NCBI RefSeq assembly: GCF_025950235.1 | Contig: NZ_JAPDDT010000026.1 | Coordinates: 1-57,628, forward strand | Direction: 5' to 3' | Source: Luteolibacter arcticus | GTDB lineage: Bacteria; Verrucomicrobiota; Verrucomicrobiia; Verrucomicrobiales; Akkermansiaceae | DNA: 57,628 bases | Shown here: positions 10,022-19,117 of the stretch, in pieces | How positions within the stretch are numbered: the first letter of the stretch is position 1 | Layout of the letters: each line of letters starts with the position of its first letter | Notes under the pieces: generated by a model | The model's database searches: none | What the model was told of the DNA's origin: nothing | The model's input: the letters and a program-made list of their open reading frames with translations, nothing else | Made by a program: the position numbers and the translations under genes

Positions 10022-12163
10022 ATGTCAAATGTCGCTCCTCTCGCCTGCCTAGTTGCCCTGACGGTCGCCACCACCTCCTGCCGGGAAAACGATGCCTCGG
10101 CCGCAGCAAAGGCCGGTCCGCCACCGGTGATCGCGCCGGAAATGCAGGCCAACCAGATGACCACCGGACCCCAGGGTCTGGCGGCAGCCCGCAAGAACTC
10201 ACCCGTCCACTGGCAGCATTGGGAGCCGGCGGTGCTGAAACGCGCGACGGATGCGCGGCGGCTGGTGTTCGCTTTCGTGGGTAGCGCCCAGTATCCGGGC
10301 TGCCTGGAAGCGCTGGAGGCAATCGACCGCGACCCCGAGCTGGTTTCCCGCCTCAATGCGGACTTCCTCCCGGTGCTGGTGGACATCGAGGTGGCCCGCG
10401 AGACGGGCATCGTCGCCGGGCTGCTGAGCGAGGAAATCCGGATGCCCGTGTCATTCCCCTTCCTGCTGGTGCTGTCGCCCGAAGGCAACGAGGTAACGTG
10501 GCGGCCGATCGCCTACTCACCCGGCAGCGATTTCAAGAAACTCTTCGATGGGGCGACCGATGTGATCGCGAAAATGTGGACGGAGGATCCCCAGTACAAC
10601 CTGCGCAACAGCCGCGCCGACCACGAGCAGCGCCTGAAACGGATCGTCTTCCCCGATACGGTGGCCGATGTTGCGACGCGGGACGCCTTCCTGATCAGCG
10701 CCACCCGGCAACTGATGAGCCAGTATGACCCGGACATCGGCACCTTGTCCGGCACCGGCGGCTTGTTTCCGCTGGGCAGCCTGCAGTGCTTGGCCTCGTC
10801 CTCGAACGATCCGGCGATCCCCGCGGATCTGGCCGGGCGCTGCCGCGAGGCGGTGACGGCATTCAGCAAGCACGTCCTCTATAGCCCGATGGTCGATCCA
10901 CTGGACGGCGGCGTGTATTCCAGCCGTCGCGGGAATGCCTGGGACCTGCCGATGCCACAGCGGACCTGCATGACGCAGGCCCGCGCTGCCCGTGCCTTGG
11001 TCAGCTTGCATGCGTCAATTGGCGAGGCGCGCCCGCTGGAGGTGGCGCTGGGGGCGGTAAAATACGCCGAGGAGCAATTCGCCATGCCGGACGGCTTGTT
11101 TTCCAATCAGCGACAGCCCACGCCCACGGTGCTTCGCGACGGCCTGTGGACTCGCGAGCAGATCGATGCCGCGCTTTCCCCGCAGGAGGCCGCGCTGTGG
11201 AAGGCGCTCTGCGGGGTCCAGGATCTCGGAAATCTGGCGAGCGAGGCGGATCCACAGCGGGAGTTCTTCCGGTTGAATTCGCTCGGCATGCGGGTGTCCC
11301 TCACCGAGGCCGCGGCGAAAGCGAAGCTGGACGCGGCCCAAGCGCCCGGGCTGTTTGAAAGCGGCCGCAAGAAGCTGCTCGCGGCCCGGCTCACGCGCTT
11401 GCCGCAGCCGCCACCGGCCGCGGCGGGTGCCGCGTCACCCAGCTTCCGCATGGTGTCCGCCTACGCGGCCCTGTTCACCGCGACCGGCGAAGTTGCATGG
11501 CGGGACAAGGCGCTGGCACTCGCGCAGCGGGCCTGCGAGACCTTTTCCAAGGATAACCTGCTGGTGGAACAGGCCCCGCCGGTCCCTGCGTCCGTGGCGG
11601 ACGCACGGGCCTTCACCTACGCACTCGCCATTCAGGCAGCCCTGGATTTGGCGGAAATCACGCTCGATGACACCTGGCGGCTGTGGGCTGGGGATCTGGC
11701 GACGGTGGTGGCAGAGCAATTCCGCAGCGACGATGGCCGGTTGATCGAGGCTCGTCCGGCATCGACGCCGATCAAGCTGCCAATCGCGGACCGCATCATG
11801 CTTTTCGATGACTCTACCGCCGGCCTCATGAGGATGAATGCGGCCCGCCTTGAAGCGCTGGGCCAGCCCCCGCCGCCGGAAATGGCGAAACTGGCACGCT
11901 CGCTGCCACCCGCGGGGATCCAACCGGTCGTCGTGACGGATTCGATTTTGGCGATCTCGTTTGGCCGCTCGCGGGCCATCGTCGAGCTCCCGGCCGATCC
12001 ATCCCCGGAATGGCGCGAGGCCGCGGCAAAATTGCCGCTCGACCGCATCGCAAGGCGGATCGGCAAGGAGAGCGCGGTGAAAATCCGCCGTCCCGACGGC
12101 ACCACTGCCACTGCGGCCACCCCGGCCGAACTTGCCGCGGCGGTCGGGGGCCCAAAACCCTGA
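10022..12163 (+). CDS. YyaL/DUF255-related lipoprotein
   Basis: 713 residues with a lipoprotein signal ending VATTSC (Cys20). NSPVHWQHW at 59-67 matches the NPVDWYPW start of the thioredoxin-like DUF255 domain of YyaL/SSP411 proteins. The following helix-strand region has GSAQYPGC (Cys94) where the family has a CHWC redox motif, so the first cysteine is replaced by tyrosine and dithiol chemistry is probably lost. The remainder (about 200-700) is helical and resembles the family's six-hairpin glycosidase-like barrel. YyaL function is itself poorly known. The gene is divergent from parA. An envelope scaffold or degenerate enzyme is likely. Confidence 0.75.
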   Translation: MSNVAPLACLVALTVATTSCRENDASAAAKAGPPPVIAPEMQANQMTTGPQGLAAARKNSPVHWQHWEPAVLKRATDARRLVFAFVGSAQYPGCLEALEAIDRDPELVSRLNADFLPVLVDIEVARETGIVAGLLSEEIRMPVSFPFLLVLSPEGNEVTWRPIAYSPGSDFKKLFDGATDVIAKMWTEDPQYNLRNSRADHEQRLKRIVFPDTVADVATRDAFLISATRQLMSQYDPDIGTLSGTGGLFPLGSLQCLASSSNDPAIPADLAGRCREAVTAFSKHVLYSPMVDPLDGGVYSSRRGNAWDLPMPQRTCMTQARAARALVSLHASIGEARPLEVALGAVKYAEEQFAMPDGLFSNQRQPTPTVLRDGLWTREQIDAALSPQEAALWKALCGVQDLGNLASEADPQREFFRLNSLGMRVSLTEAAAKAKLDAAQAPGLFESGRKKLLAARLTRLPQPPPAAAGAASPSFRMVSAYAALFTATGEVAWRDKALALAQRACETFSKDNLLVEQAPPVPASVADARAFTYALAIQAALDLAEITLDDTWRLWAGDLATVVAEQFRSDDGRLIEARPASTPIKLPIADRIMLFDDSTAGLMRMNAARLEALGQPPPPEMAKLARSLPPAGIQPVVVTDSILAISFGRSRAIVELPADPSPEWREAAAKLPLDRIARRIGKESAVKIRRPDGTTATAATPAELAAAVGGPKP

Positions 12164-12215
12164 TGCGATTTTTCCTCTCGCATCCAGCCGGGGGCGTCGG
12201 ATTGTTTTGCCCATC

Positions 12216-13277
12216 ATGAAAGCCCACCGCCTTTTCCGCTACCTTCCCCTGCTGGCGATCGCCAGCGTCTCGGCCGACACCTTCGAGCTGAAGGACGGCA
12301 CCACGATCGAAGGTACCATCCTCAAGGAGGACGGCAGCGACTACATCATCCTGGTGCAGGTCACCAAGTCCATCAAGGACGAGCGCCGCATCCCGAAGGC
12401 GAACGTGGTCAACCAGGTCGCGGAAAAGAAGGACGAGACGGAATTCCTGGAGATCGCGAAGCTGGTGCCCACGCGTGAGATGCAGACCGCCGAAGTCTAT
12501 CAATCCCAGGTGAACAAGGTGGAGTCCTTCATCAAGAGGTATCCCCAGAGCGAAAAGAAGCCGGAGGCGCTCAAGGTGCTTTCCGTGCTGGAGAAGGAGT
12601 TCGACGTCGTGCAAGCCGGCGGCATCAAGTTCCAAGGCAAGGTGATTTCCGCCGCGGACCGGCTGCCAAAGGCCTATGCGCTCGATGCCGGGATCCAGGC
12701 CGCCGCGATGAAGGCCGCCGCCGACCAAGGTGACATGACCACCGCCCTGCGCGCGTGGTCGAAGCTCGAGACCGGCTTCCAGGGCAGCAGCGCCTACCGC
12801 CAGAACATCCCCTACGCGGTGAAGATCATGAAGGCGCAGTTGTCCACCGTCACCTCCAGCCTCGCCACCTTTGACGCTCGGACAAAACAGCGCGCCGATG
12901 GCCTGGCTGCCATGGGCGGCTCCGATCGCAGTCTCAGCACCGAGGCGATCCGGGAAGAGCAGGAGGCCTACATGGCTCGCCTCGAGCGGGACAAGGCCGC
13001 CGGCCACAAGTGGCCTCCGCTCGATCCCTACGTGAAAGCCCCGTTGGAAGAAACCAAGCGTTCGCTGGAGACCGAGATCCGCCGCTTGGAAAGCACCGGC
13101 ACCGCCAATCTGCCGAAGTCAGAAGAGGCCTATGAAACCGCCTGGGCTGCCGTGACCAAGCAGGGTGCCACCCCGCAGGAGGTCTCCACCGCCCTCTCCG
13201 CCGCTAGCAGCGCCAGTCTCCCGCCCGCCTACTTGGACATGCTCAAGAAAGCCGCACCCGCGACGCCCGCTCCCTGA
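12216..13277 (+). CDS. Exported hypothetical protein, verrucomicrobial type
   Basis: 353 residues. A signal peptide (about 1-21, cleaved near SVSA-D) leads to a short beta domain, FELKDGTTIEGTILKEDGSDYIILVQVT, of the kind found at the N-terminus of many exported verrucomicrobial and planctomycetal proteins. Residues 70-353 are mostly helical with charged heptad-like stretches. LVPTREMQTAEVYQ may correspond to the PTPDL-type motif of a family annotated in this phylum; that match is from memory and tentative. It sits 12 nt before hisB, so it may be cotranscribed with the histidine genes. Confidence 0.65.
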   Translation: MKAHRLFRYLPLLAIASVSADTFELKDGTTIEGTILKEDGSDYIILVQVTKSIKDERRIPKANVVNQVAEKKDETEFLEIAKLVPTREMQTAEVYQSQVNKVESFIKRYPQSEKKPEALKVLSVLEKEFDVVQAGGIKFQGKVISAADRLPKAYALDAGIQAAAMKAAADQGDMTTALRAWSKLETGFQGSSAYRQNIPYAVKIMKAQLSTVTSSLATFDARTKQRADGLAAMGGSDRSLSTEAIREEQEAYMARLERDKAAGHKWPPLDPYVKAPLEETKRSLETEIRRLESTGTANLPKSEEAYETAWAAVTKQGATPQEVSTALSAASSASLPPAYLDMLKKAAPATPAP

Positions 13278-13289
13278 TTTTTTCTGCTC

Positions 13290-13880
13290 ATGTTTGCCCG
13301 CTCTTCCCGCCAAAACCGCCAGACGGCGGAGACCCGCATCGACCTCTCCATCGACCTTGATGGAGAAGGTATTTCCAGCATCTCCACCGGCATTGGTTTC
13401 TTCGACCACATGCTGACGCTGTTCTCGCGCCACGGGTCGTTCGACCTGAACCTCGACGCGAAGGGCGATCTGGAGGTCGACTTCCACCACACCGTGGAAG
13501 ACACCGGCATCACGCTGGGCGAGGCAATGCGGGAAGCGCTCGGCGACAAGCGTGGCATCCGCCGCTACGGCTGCTGCTACCTGCCGATGGACGAGACGCT
13601 CGCCCGGGTGGTGGTGGACCTGAGCAACCGCCCGCACTTGGAATTTCGCGCCGCGCCGAACACGCCTTCGGCGCCGAATTTCCCGTTCACGCTCGTGGAA
13701 GAGTTCTGCCGTGCGCTGGCTTCGAATCTGCGGGCGAACATCCATGTCGAGCTGCTCTACGGCCGCGATGGCCACCACATCGCCGAGGCCATCTTCAAGG
13801 GGCTTGCCCGCGCCTTGCGCGAGGCATGCGAAAAAGATCCGCGAGTGAAAGGCATCCCGAGCACGAAGGAGGCACTGTGA
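13290..13880 (+). CDS. hisB: Imidazoleglycerol-phosphate dehydratase
   Basis: 196 residues, the usual size of the monofunctional enzyme. It catalyses the sixth step of histidine synthesis, dehydrating imidazole glycerol phosphate to imidazole acetol phosphate with manganese. The metal-binding motifs are present: GIGFFDHML, DFHHTVEDTGI and DGHHIAEAIFKGLARAL. The stop overlaps the hisH start by three bases. Confidence 0.97.
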   Translation: MFARSSRQNRQTAETRIDLSIDLDGEGISSISTGIGFFDHMLTLFSRHGSFDLNLDAKGDLEVDFHHTVEDTGITLGEAMREALGDKRGIRRYGCCYLPMDETLARVVVDLSNRPHLEFRAAPNTPSAPNFPFTLVEEFCRALASNLRANIHVELLYGRDGHHIAEAIFKGLARALREACEKDPRVKGIPSTKEAL

Positions 13881-14503
13881 AAGTCGGAATCATCGACTAC
13901 GGCGCGGGCAACCTGCGCAGCGTGGCCAACGCCGTCCAAGCGCTGGACATCGAGCCCATCCTTGTTTCCTCCGCCGAGGAAATGGAAGGGCTCACGCACC
14001 TCATCCTGCCGGGCGTCGGCTCATTCGGCGACTGCATGGCGGAGCTCGAGAAGCGCGGCCTCATCGGACCGATCCGCGATTGGGTCGCCTCCAACCGGCC
14101 CTACTTCGGCATCTGCCTCGGCTATCAGATTCTCTTCGAGGAAAGCGTGGAGGCTCCGGGCGTGCCCGGCCTCGGCGTCTTCCGCGGAAAGGTCGTCCGC
14201 TTCACCGAAGACGGCCGCAAGATCCCCCACATGGGCTGGAACGCCGCCGAGCCGGTCTCGCTTGCCGACCCGATGTGGGAAGGCCTTGGCGGTCAGCCGT
14301 ATTTCTACTTCGTCCACTCGTATTTCCCGGTGCCGGAGGATGAGAACATCATCGCGATGACCACCGAATACGGTGAGACCTTCGCCAGCGCGATCCGCTC
14401 CAGAGCCGTGGTGGCGACGCAGTTCCACCCGGAGAAAAGCCAGCAGGCTGGGCTGAAGCTGTTAGGGAACTTCCTCGAGGTGGGGGTGCCAGTGGAGGAC
14501 TAG
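13877..14503 (+). CDS. hisH: Imidazole glycerol phosphate synthase, glutaminase subunit
   Basis: 208 residues from GTG 13877, which overlaps the hisB TGA (GTGA) with GGAGG 5 nt upstream, giving translational coupling. HisH frees ammonia from glutamine for HisF. The class I amidotransferase triad is visible: GICLGYQ (nucleophile Cys), and QFHPEKS (His, Glu). The oxyanion strand PGVGSFGDC is also present. hisF is not in the window. The gene ends in CTAG, which also holds the stop of the convergent tlyA. Confidence 0.97.
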   Translation: MKVGIIDYGAGNLRSVANAVQALDIEPILVSSAEEMEGLTHLILPGVGSFGDCMAELEKRGLIGPIRDWVASNRPYFGICLGYQILFEESVEAPGVPGLGVFRGKVVRFTEDGRKIPHMGWNAAEPVSLADPMWEGLGGQPYFYFVHSYFPVPEDENIIAMTTEYGETFASAIRSRAVVATQFHPEKSQQAGLKLLGNFLEVGVPVED

Positions 14504-15228
14504 CTCAGCCACGCCAAAAACTCGCGGTTCCCGTCGGTGCCGGTGATCGGCGAGTCGATCAGCCCCTTCCACTCGCGGCCGAGTTCCCCGGTCACGAAGG
14601 CGCGGATCTTTTCCACCGCCCGCTGGTGCAGCTCGGGATCACGGACGATGCCGCCCTTGCCGATATCCTCCCGCTCCAACTCGAACTGGGGCTTGATCAG
14701 GCAGACGATACAGCCGCCCTCCTCCAGCACCCCGAAGGCGGCCGGGAGGATCTTGGTCAGTGAGATGAACGACAGATCCATCACGATCATCCTCACCTTC
14801 TCGCCCAGCGTCGAAACTTCGAGCCCGCGGGCATTGAACTGCTCCTTCACCACCACCCGAGGATCGGTGCGGAGCTTGTAGGCGAGCTGGTTGGTGCCCA
14901 CGTCGATCGCGTGGACCTTCACCGCGCCGTGCTGGAGCAGGCAATCGGTGAAGCCGCCGGTGGACGCCCCGATGTCGAGACAGGTCCAGCCTTCGGGAGA
15001 AATCCCGAACGCTGCCAGTGCACCTTCCATCTTCAATCCGCCGCGGCCGACGTATCTCGGCTTTTCCTTCACCTCCAGCGGGGCGTCCTCGGGAAACTTG
15101 GTGCTCGGCTTGTCCACGATGCGGTCGCCGCTGCGCACCTCGCCGGCGAGCACGAGGCGCTTGGCCTGTTCGCGGGATTCGCACAAGCCACGGGCGACCA
15201 GCAGGGCATCGACTCGTTCTTTTTTCAC
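14500..15228 (-). CDS. tlyA: TlyA-family rRNA 2'-O-methyltransferase
   Basis: 242 residues from GTG 15228. Residues 1-60 form an S4 RNA-binding domain (RVDALLVARGLCESREQAKR). The FtsJ-like methyltransferase follows, with LDIGASTGGFTDCLLQ as SAM-binding motif I, DLSFISLTKILPA, and CLIKPQFE. TlyA methylates 16S (C1409) and 23S (C1920) rRNA in mycobacteria; shorter homologues modify only 16S. Length and order match TlyA. The gene is convergent with hisH, sharing the CTAG that supplies both stop codons. Confidence 0.93.
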   Translation of the reverse strand: MKKERVDALLVARGLCESREQAKRLVLAGEVRSGDRIVDKPSTKFPEDAPLEVKEKPRYVGRGGLKMEGALAAFGISPEGWTCLDIGASTGGFTDCLLQHGAVKVHAIDVGTNQLAYKLRTDPRVVVKEQFNARGLEVSTLGEKVRMIVMDLSFISLTKILPAAFGVLEEGGCIVCLIKPQFELEREDIGKGGIVRDPELHQRAVEKIRAFVTGELGREWKGLIDSPITGTDGNREFLAWLS

Positions 15229-15245
15229 GGTTGGGAAAGGGATTC

Positions 15246-15322
15246 ACCGCCAAGACGCCAACGACGCCAAGTCCGGAATGGAAATCTCCGCTCATCCTCG
15301 GCGAACCTGGCGTCTTGGCGGT
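15246..15322. repeat. Palindromic intergenic repeat (15-bp perfect arms)
   Basis: ACCGCCAAGACGCCA at 15246-15260 is mirrored perfectly by TGGCGTCTTGGCGGT at 15308-15322, with an extra ACGCCAA copy inside. It fills the tlyA/DAHP-synthase divergent gap. Long perfect arms with internal short direct repeats are typical of dispersed REP/MITE-like elements. Confidence 0.7.
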
Positions 15323-15394
15323 TCCATTTTCCCCTCCAAACCCCTCACCACTCGCGACTTGCCCCCGGCGGCGACTTCCCCTTTCCTCCCGCGC

Positions 15395-16459
15395 GTGACC
15401 CGCCACCGCACCGACGACCTCCGTATTTCCGGCCTGAACCCGCTCATTTCGCCGGCGATCCTGAACTATTTCCTGCCGGTGTCGGAAGAAGCCTCCGAAC
15501 TCGTCGCCTCCGCCCGCTCCCAGTCCGAGGCGATCCTGAAAGGCGAGGACGACCGCCTGCTGGTCATCGTCGGCCCCTGCTCGATCCACGATCCCGAAGC
15601 GGCGATCGAATACGGCAAGAAGCTCAAGGCGGAAGCCGAGCGCCTTAAGGACGACGTCTTCGTGGTGATGCGCGTCTATTTTGAAAAGCCGCGCACCACC
15701 GTCGGCTGGAAGGGCCTGATCAATGACCCGCGGCTCGATGATTCCTTCGACATCAATCACGGCCTGCGCGTCGCCCGCGGCCTGTTGTTAGATCTCGCGA
15801 ATCTCGGCATTCCCGCCGGCACCGAGTTCCTCGACACGATCTCGCCGCAATACATCGCCGACCTGATCGTCTGGGGTGCCATCGGCGCGCGAACCACCGA
15901 AAGCCAGGTCCACCGCGAACTGGCATCGGGCCTTTCGATGCCCGTCGGCTTCAAGAACGGCACCGGCGGCTCGATCCAGATCGCGCTCGATGCCATCCAG
16001 TCGTCGTCGCGCCCGCACCATTTTCTGTCAGTCACCAAGCAAGGCGTGTCGGCCATCGTTTCCACCACCGGCAACGACTCCTGCCACATCATCCTACGCG
16101 GCGGAAAGACCGGGCCGAACTACGAGAAGGAACCCATCGAGGAGGTCGTGAAGATGCTTTCCGAGCAAGGCCTGCCACCGCACGTGATGGTCGATTGCTC
16201 GCACGGCAACTCGATGAAGGACTACCGCAACCAGCCGCTGGTCGCGAACGCCTTGTGCAAGCAGATCGAGGAAGGTTCCAAGTCGGTCGTCGCGACCATG
16301 GTCGAGTCGAACCTAGTCGAAGGAAACCAGAAGCTGGTGCCCGACCTCGCGAAGCTCACCCGCGGCCAGTCCGTCACCGATGCGTGCATCGGCTGGGATG
16401 ACACGGTGGCGGTGTTGGACAAGTTCGCCGCCGCGGTGCGGGCACGGCGCGCTCTCTGA
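15395..16459 (+). CDS. 3-deoxy-7-phosphoheptulonate (DAHP) synthase, class I
   Basis: 354 residues from GTG 15395; the longer upstream frame is antisense to tlyA and rejected. It condenses phosphoenolpyruvate and erythrose-4-phosphate, the entry to aromatic amino-acid synthesis. AroF/G/H-type motifs include LLVIVGPCSIHDPEAAIEY, MRVYFEKPRTTVGWKGL, GARTTESQVHRELASGLS, GFKNGTGG and MVDCSHGNS, which carry the metal and substrate residues. Feedback specificity (Phe, Tyr or Trp) cannot be read from this sequence, so no letter is given. Confidence 0.95.
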   Translation: MTRHRTDDLRISGLNPLISPAILNYFLPVSEEASELVASARSQSEAILKGEDDRLLVIVGPCSIHDPEAAIEYGKKLKAEAERLKDDVFVVMRVYFEKPRTTVGWKGLINDPRLDDSFDINHGLRVARGLLLDLANLGIPAGTEFLDTISPQYIADLIVWGAIGARTTESQVHRELASGLSMPVGFKNGTGGSIQIALDAIQSSSRPHHFLSVTKQGVSAIVSTTGNDSCHIILRGGKTGPNYEKEPIEEVVKMLSEQGLPPHVMVDCSHGNSMKDYRNQPLVANALCKQIEEGSKSVVATMVESNLVEGNQKLVPDLAKLTRGQSVTDACIGWDDTVAVLDKFAAAVRARRAL

Positions 16460-16658
16460 GTGCTCAGTTCTCGCGAAAACGATTCCGCAACTCAGGCGCG
16501 GTCCCCCCGGCCAAAAGGGCCCGACGCCATCCGAACTCTGCACGACACGCGGGCCCGTCCAGAGCACCAAGTGGATCCACACGCTTCGGCCACGCGGTGG
16601 GTCGGACGCTCGGTTCACAAAAGTCGTGCCCATCAAGTCGCGAGCAGTAAGCTCCACC

Positions 16659-18062
16659 ATGCCTTCGCCGACCCCTCACGCTGCCTTTCCCGGCGCGGTG
16701 TGGCCGGCCATCCCGCCGACGCCTGCGGCTGCGTTGCTTGCCGTGCTCGGGCAGTTGGCCGAAAGCCAGTTCATGACGGCGGATCAACTCGCGATGGCCC
16801 GCCGTCCGCAGTTGGAAGCATTGATGGCTCACGCCGCCGCGCAGTTGCCCTTCTGGCGCAAGCGCTTGAAGGCAGCCGGACTCGATCCGCAATCCGCGAA
16901 GAACGCCGCACTCAGCCTGACGGAATGGCACACGCGCTGGGCTGCCTTGCCGGTCCTGACGCGCGCCGAGGTGCAATCGCTCGATGCGCAATTGCGGGTC
17001 GCCAAGCTCCCCGATGGCCATGGTGTGGTGGGCGAGAGTGTCACCTCCGGTTCCTCCGGCCGTCCGGTGCGGATCGCCCGTAGCACACTGGATTACTTCT
17101 ATTGGCAGGCGTTCCAACTGCGCGAGCACGTCTGGCGCGGCCGCGACCTCGCGGGCAGGTTTCTCACCATCCTTCGCGATGACAGCCGGCAGGTCATCGA
17201 CGAGAGCATCCACCTGCGAAGCATGGCCGACTGGGGTCCGCCGGCCTCGGTGGTGTGGCCCACGGGAAAGAGCTTTCTGTTAGACTACCGCGCACCGATC
17301 CGCCTCCTGGTGGAAACCATCCGCGAACTTCAGCCCGACTACCTCTGCACCTTTCCCTCGCTGCTGATGGAAATCCTGCGCCACGCCCGTGGCGAAGGGA
17401 TCGAGCTGCCGCCATTGAAGGAGGCGATCGGCGTGGGCGAGGCAAGCCCGCCCGAGCTGGCGGGACTCTGCCGGGAAGTCTGGAATGCCCCGCTGTGCAG
17501 CACCTACACCGCCGCGGAAACGGGTGCGATGGCCTATCAGTGCCGCGAGGGCGGCCGGTGGCACGTGCAGGCGGAGAAGTCATACATCGAGGTGCTGGAT
17601 TCGGATGGCCGGCCCTGCGAGCCGGGTGAGACGGGACGCGTCATCGTGACACCGCTTCACAATTTCGCGATGCCACTGCTGCGCTATGAAATCGGCGACC
17701 TCGCCACGGTGGGTCAGGGGCCCTGCCCCTGCGGCCGCTCGCTGCCAATACTCGACGCGATTCCCGGCCGCGCGCGCGACCTGTTGATGCTACCCTCAGG
17801 CGAATTCCGCCCGCCCTACTACGGTCACCATGCGGTGATGCAGGTGCGGTCGATCCGCCAACACCAGGTCATCCAGACCTCGCGCCACCGGGTCTGCCTC
17901 CGCCTCGTGGTCGCCCATCCGCTGACCCGCGATGAGGAAGCGCATGTTCTCAAAAGCGCCCGCGATGCCCTCGGCGCGGGCTTTGAGGTCGATATCGAGT
18001 ACATCGATGAAATCGTTCGCGGTCCCACCGGAAAGTTCGCCGAATTCGAGCGCCGTTGTTAG
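16659..18062 (+). CDS. AMP-forming CoA ligase, phenylacetate-CoA ligase/CapK-like
   Basis: 467 residues. Adenylate-forming enzyme fold: the nucleotide-binding loop SVTSGSSGRPV, then the A5-like segment STYTAAETGAMAYQC, GRVIVTPLHNFAMPLLRYEIGDLA, a zinc-knuckle-like CPCGRSLP and the C-terminal GPTGKFAEFER lysine loop. This is the architecture of PaaK and of CapK/coenzyme F390-synthetase relatives, which activate aryl or other carboxylates. No phenylacetate pathway genes are near, so substrate is unknown. The ORF could start further upstream, but ATG 16659 is the first start after a low-coding 199-bp gap. Confidence 0.85.
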   Translation: MPSPTPHAAFPGAVWPAIPPTPAAALLAVLGQLAESQFMTADQLAMARRPQLEALMAHAAAQLPFWRKRLKAAGLDPQSAKNAALSLTEWHTRWAALPVLTRAEVQSLDAQLRVAKLPDGHGVVGESVTSGSSGRPVRIARSTLDYFYWQAFQLREHVWRGRDLAGRFLTILRDDSRQVIDESIHLRSMADWGPPASVVWPTGKSFLLDYRAPIRLLVETIRELQPDYLCTFPSLLMEILRHARGEGIELPPLKEAIGVGEASPPELAGLCREVWNAPLCSTYTAAETGAMAYQCREGGRWHVQAEKSYIEVLDSDGRPCEPGETGRVIVTPLHNFAMPLLRYEIGDLATVGQGPCPCGRSLPILDAIPGRARDLLMLPSGEFRPPYYGHHAVMQVRSIRQHQVIQTSRHRVCLRLVVAHPLTRDEEAHVLKSARDALGAGFEVDIEYIDEIVRGPTGKFAEFERRC

Positions 18063-18078
18063 AGCCAGCTTTAACAGG

Positions 18079-18220
18079 TTTCGCGTCGTTTCACGCGAAA
18101 TCCCGGCAGGATGCTTCTCCCCGCTGGCCTGGAGCGGCTACGCTTTTAGCGAAGTCCTTGTGGATAGGAATTCGAGAACAAAGACTCACGATGCGGCCCG
18201 TCGCCGCCAGTCAGCGACGG
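18079..18220 (+). terminator. Two hairpins after the ligase gene
   Basis: TTTCGCGT/ACGCGAAA (18079-18086, 18093-18100) is a perfect 8-bp stem 17 nt past the ligase stop, a likely terminator although no U-tract follows. A second stem, CCGTCGC/GCGACGG (18198-18220), stands between it and the convergent EF-hand gene. Confidence 0.4.
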
Positions 18221-18275
18221 TCATGGACACGCCGCTACATGGGCAGACGCGCCGCTCTTGGCCGGTTTACCCGGC

Positions 18276-18587
18276 TCAGTGCATCTCCGGCACTGGCAGG
18301 TCGATCACTCGCTCAGCTTCCCAGCGTGTGACCTTGCCGTCCTTGTTGACGTCGTAGTGCTTCATCATGGCATCGAGTTCCATTGGCTCGAGCTTGGTCG
18401 TGCCCGCGCCGGCTTCCGTCACTCCTTGCTCGATCTCCTTGCGGGTCAGGCTGCCGTTGCCGTCGTAGTCGAAGCGATCGAACTTCTCCAGGAGCGACAT
18501 CATCTTGCGGCCATGGGCAGCCTCGGTGTGTTCTTGATTGGCGCAGGAGGCGGCGAGCAGGAAGGGCAACAAGGCAAGGCGTTTCAT
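18276..18587 (-). CDS. EF-hand calcium-binding lipoprotein
   Basis: 103 residues starting MKRLALLP. A lipoprotein signal ends LLAASC. Two EF-hand loops follow, DYDGNGSLTRKE and DVNKDGKVTRWE, each with Asp/Asn at positions 1, 3 and 5 and Glu at 12, joined by a helix with many methionines. It is probably a periplasmic, calcium-dependent small protein. The target is unknown. The longer frame upstream of ATG 18587 lacks a signal-peptide start and is not used. Confidence 0.85.
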   Translation of the reverse strand: MKRLALLPFLLAASCANQEHTEAAHGRKMMSLLEKFDRFDYDGNGSLTRKEIEQGVTEAGAGTTKLEPMELDAMMKHYDVNKDGKVTRWEAERVIDLPVPEMH

Positions 18588-18662
18588 CCGCAGATGTTCT
18601 TTCCCAAAGCCCCCGCCGGGACAAGCGGTAAAGCAGGTTGACCGGGCCAGCACCGCGGGGGA

Positions 18663-19115
18663 ATGCTTGCCGCCGTGCGCGTCCGCATCCTTGCCGCCGG
18701 AAAACCCGCCCTGGCCTATGCCAAGAGCGGCGTGGACGAATATCTCAAACGGCTCGGCCGCTACGGCAGCTACGAGCTGGAATATCTGAAGGCCGGCGAC
18801 TCCGCCACGGTCTCGGCAGCGCTGTTAGAACGATCGGCCGGGAACTTCCGCATCGCCATGGACGAACGCGGCGAGGTGCTCGCCACCCAGTCATGGGCGG
18901 ACAAATTCGCCTCCCTCGAAATGCGCGGCGACGTGAAGGCGGTCAGCTTTCTGATCGGTGCCTCGGACGGCCACACGGAGGAACTGCGCCAGACCTGCGA
19001 TGCGGTCTGGTCACTCTCGCGCCTGACCATGCAGCATGAGCTCGCGCTGGTCGTCCTGCTGGAGCAACTCTACCGCGTCGCCACATTGCGACGCGGCGAG
19101 CCGTATCACCGCTAG
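18663..19115 (+). CDS. rlmH: 23S rRNA (pseudouridine1915-N3)-methyltransferase
   Basis: 150 residues, the size of the SPOUT family RlmH. It N3-methylates pseudouridine 1915 of helix 69 in assembled 70S ribosomes. The SAM knot is recognisable: FLIGASDGHTEEL (family F-x-I-G-G-xx-G), LSLSRLTMQHELALVVLLEQLYRV (family S-x-S-x-x-T-x-x-H), and the C-terminal RGEPYHR. The gene is convergent with the lysyl-oxidase-like gene, 2 nt away. Confidence 0.95.
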   Translation: MLAAVRVRILAAGKPALAYAKSGVDEYLKRLGRYGSYELEYLKAGDSATVSAALLERSAGNFRIAMDERGEVLATQSWADKFASLEMRGDVKAVSFLIGASDGHTEELRQTCDAVWSLSRLTMQHELALVVLLEQLYRVATLRRGEPYHR

Positions 19116-19117
19116 AG

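Noticed and set aside
16460..16658. Possible small RNA between the DAHP synthase and the ligase
   Set aside because: Only one 7-bp GGGCCCG/CGGGCCC pairing with a 26-nt loop is visible and the gap shows no promoter or terminator.
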